From assembly GCF_030065675.1 (NCBI RefSeq), contig NZ_JASJDK010000039.1, positions 1 to 55,218 on the forward strand: 55,218 nucleotides of DNA, read 5' to 3'. Both the position numbers and the translations under genes were made by a program. The stretch's first letter is position 1. The number at the start of each line of letters is the position of its first letter. Below are positions 55,201 through 55,218 of this stretch, one piece after another. The notes below the pieces were generated by a model. It did not search any database. It saw nothing but the letters and a program-made list of their open reading frames with translations, and was not told the DNA's origin. The stretch comes from Mastigocoleus sp. MO_188.B34 (GTDB taxonomy: Bacteria; Cyanobacteriota; Cyanobacteriia; Cyanobacteriales; Nostocaceae).

Positions 55201-55218
55201 ATAATATACTAAGTTATG

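Overview
The window is chromosomal DNA from a filamentous, probably heterocyst-forming cyanobacterium. Evidence: light-dependent protochlorophyllide reductase, the PcxA/CemA-type proton-extrusion protein, the circadian-input protein LdpA, an R3H/Ycf45-type ATPase, CrtD-like carotenoid desaturase and plant-like GlcE/GlcF. The palindrome GCGATCGC (HIP1) recurs throughout, and there are heptamer short tandem repeats and 28-bp GTAGAGACG...CGTCTCTAC palindromes. The DNA is AT-rich and gene-sparse, with several intergenic stretches of 0.5-1.6 kb.

Layout. 1-5160: gene fragments, dihydroorotase (-), signal peptidase I (+) and a repeat-rich spacer. 5161-9487: a probable co-transcribed trio of receiver-histidine kinase, LdpA and R3H ATPase. 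9488-12400: accessory zone with terminators, a PIN-domain toxin remnant and an EAD1/FGE-lectin protein whose C-terminus looks like a diversity-generating retroelement (DGR) variable region. 12401-16088: bioA, a Bacteroidota-like pdxJ and an orphan adenine methyltransferase. 16252-20164: URC-type uracil catabolism set (URC1-like, URC4, upp). 20444-26209: TPR protein, FAD oxidoreductase, gene remnants, CrtD and a small conserved protein. 27151-31107: a secreted stand-alone protease prodomain next to a full secreted subtilisin, then an MBL-fold protein. 31335-37080: membrane/coiled-coil protein, an outer-membrane barrel gene broken by a miniature repeat, CocE-like hydrolase and SbcD. 37653-42949: small membrane peptides, DUF2459 protein, metal/cobalamin-type binding lipoprotein, O-methyltransferase, phosphoribulokinase paralogue and PARG-like protein. 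43029-46285: truncated phosphatase-like gene and glcE-glcF. 47200-55218: GG-leader peptide, P-loop kinase, pcxA, AddB-like protein, RibD-C reductase, membrane protein, GNAT and por.

Most genes are single housekeeping or photosynthesis genes with their own spacers. The functional groupings are the kinase-ldpA-R3H run, the URC genes, the prodomain/subtilisin pair and glcEF. The strongest candidate for something unusual is the gene at 10759-11973. It has an effector-associated N-terminal domain and a C-terminal lectin-fold segment whose GC-rich codons fit adenine-directed hypermutation, but the window holds no reverse transcriptase or template repeat. Other candidates are the prodomain-only gene, the Tyr-rich GG-leader peptide, short membrane ORFs, and heptamer arrays that abut or overlap the stop codons of minus-strand genes. 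No tRNA, rRNA, CRISPR array or complete insertion sequence was seen.
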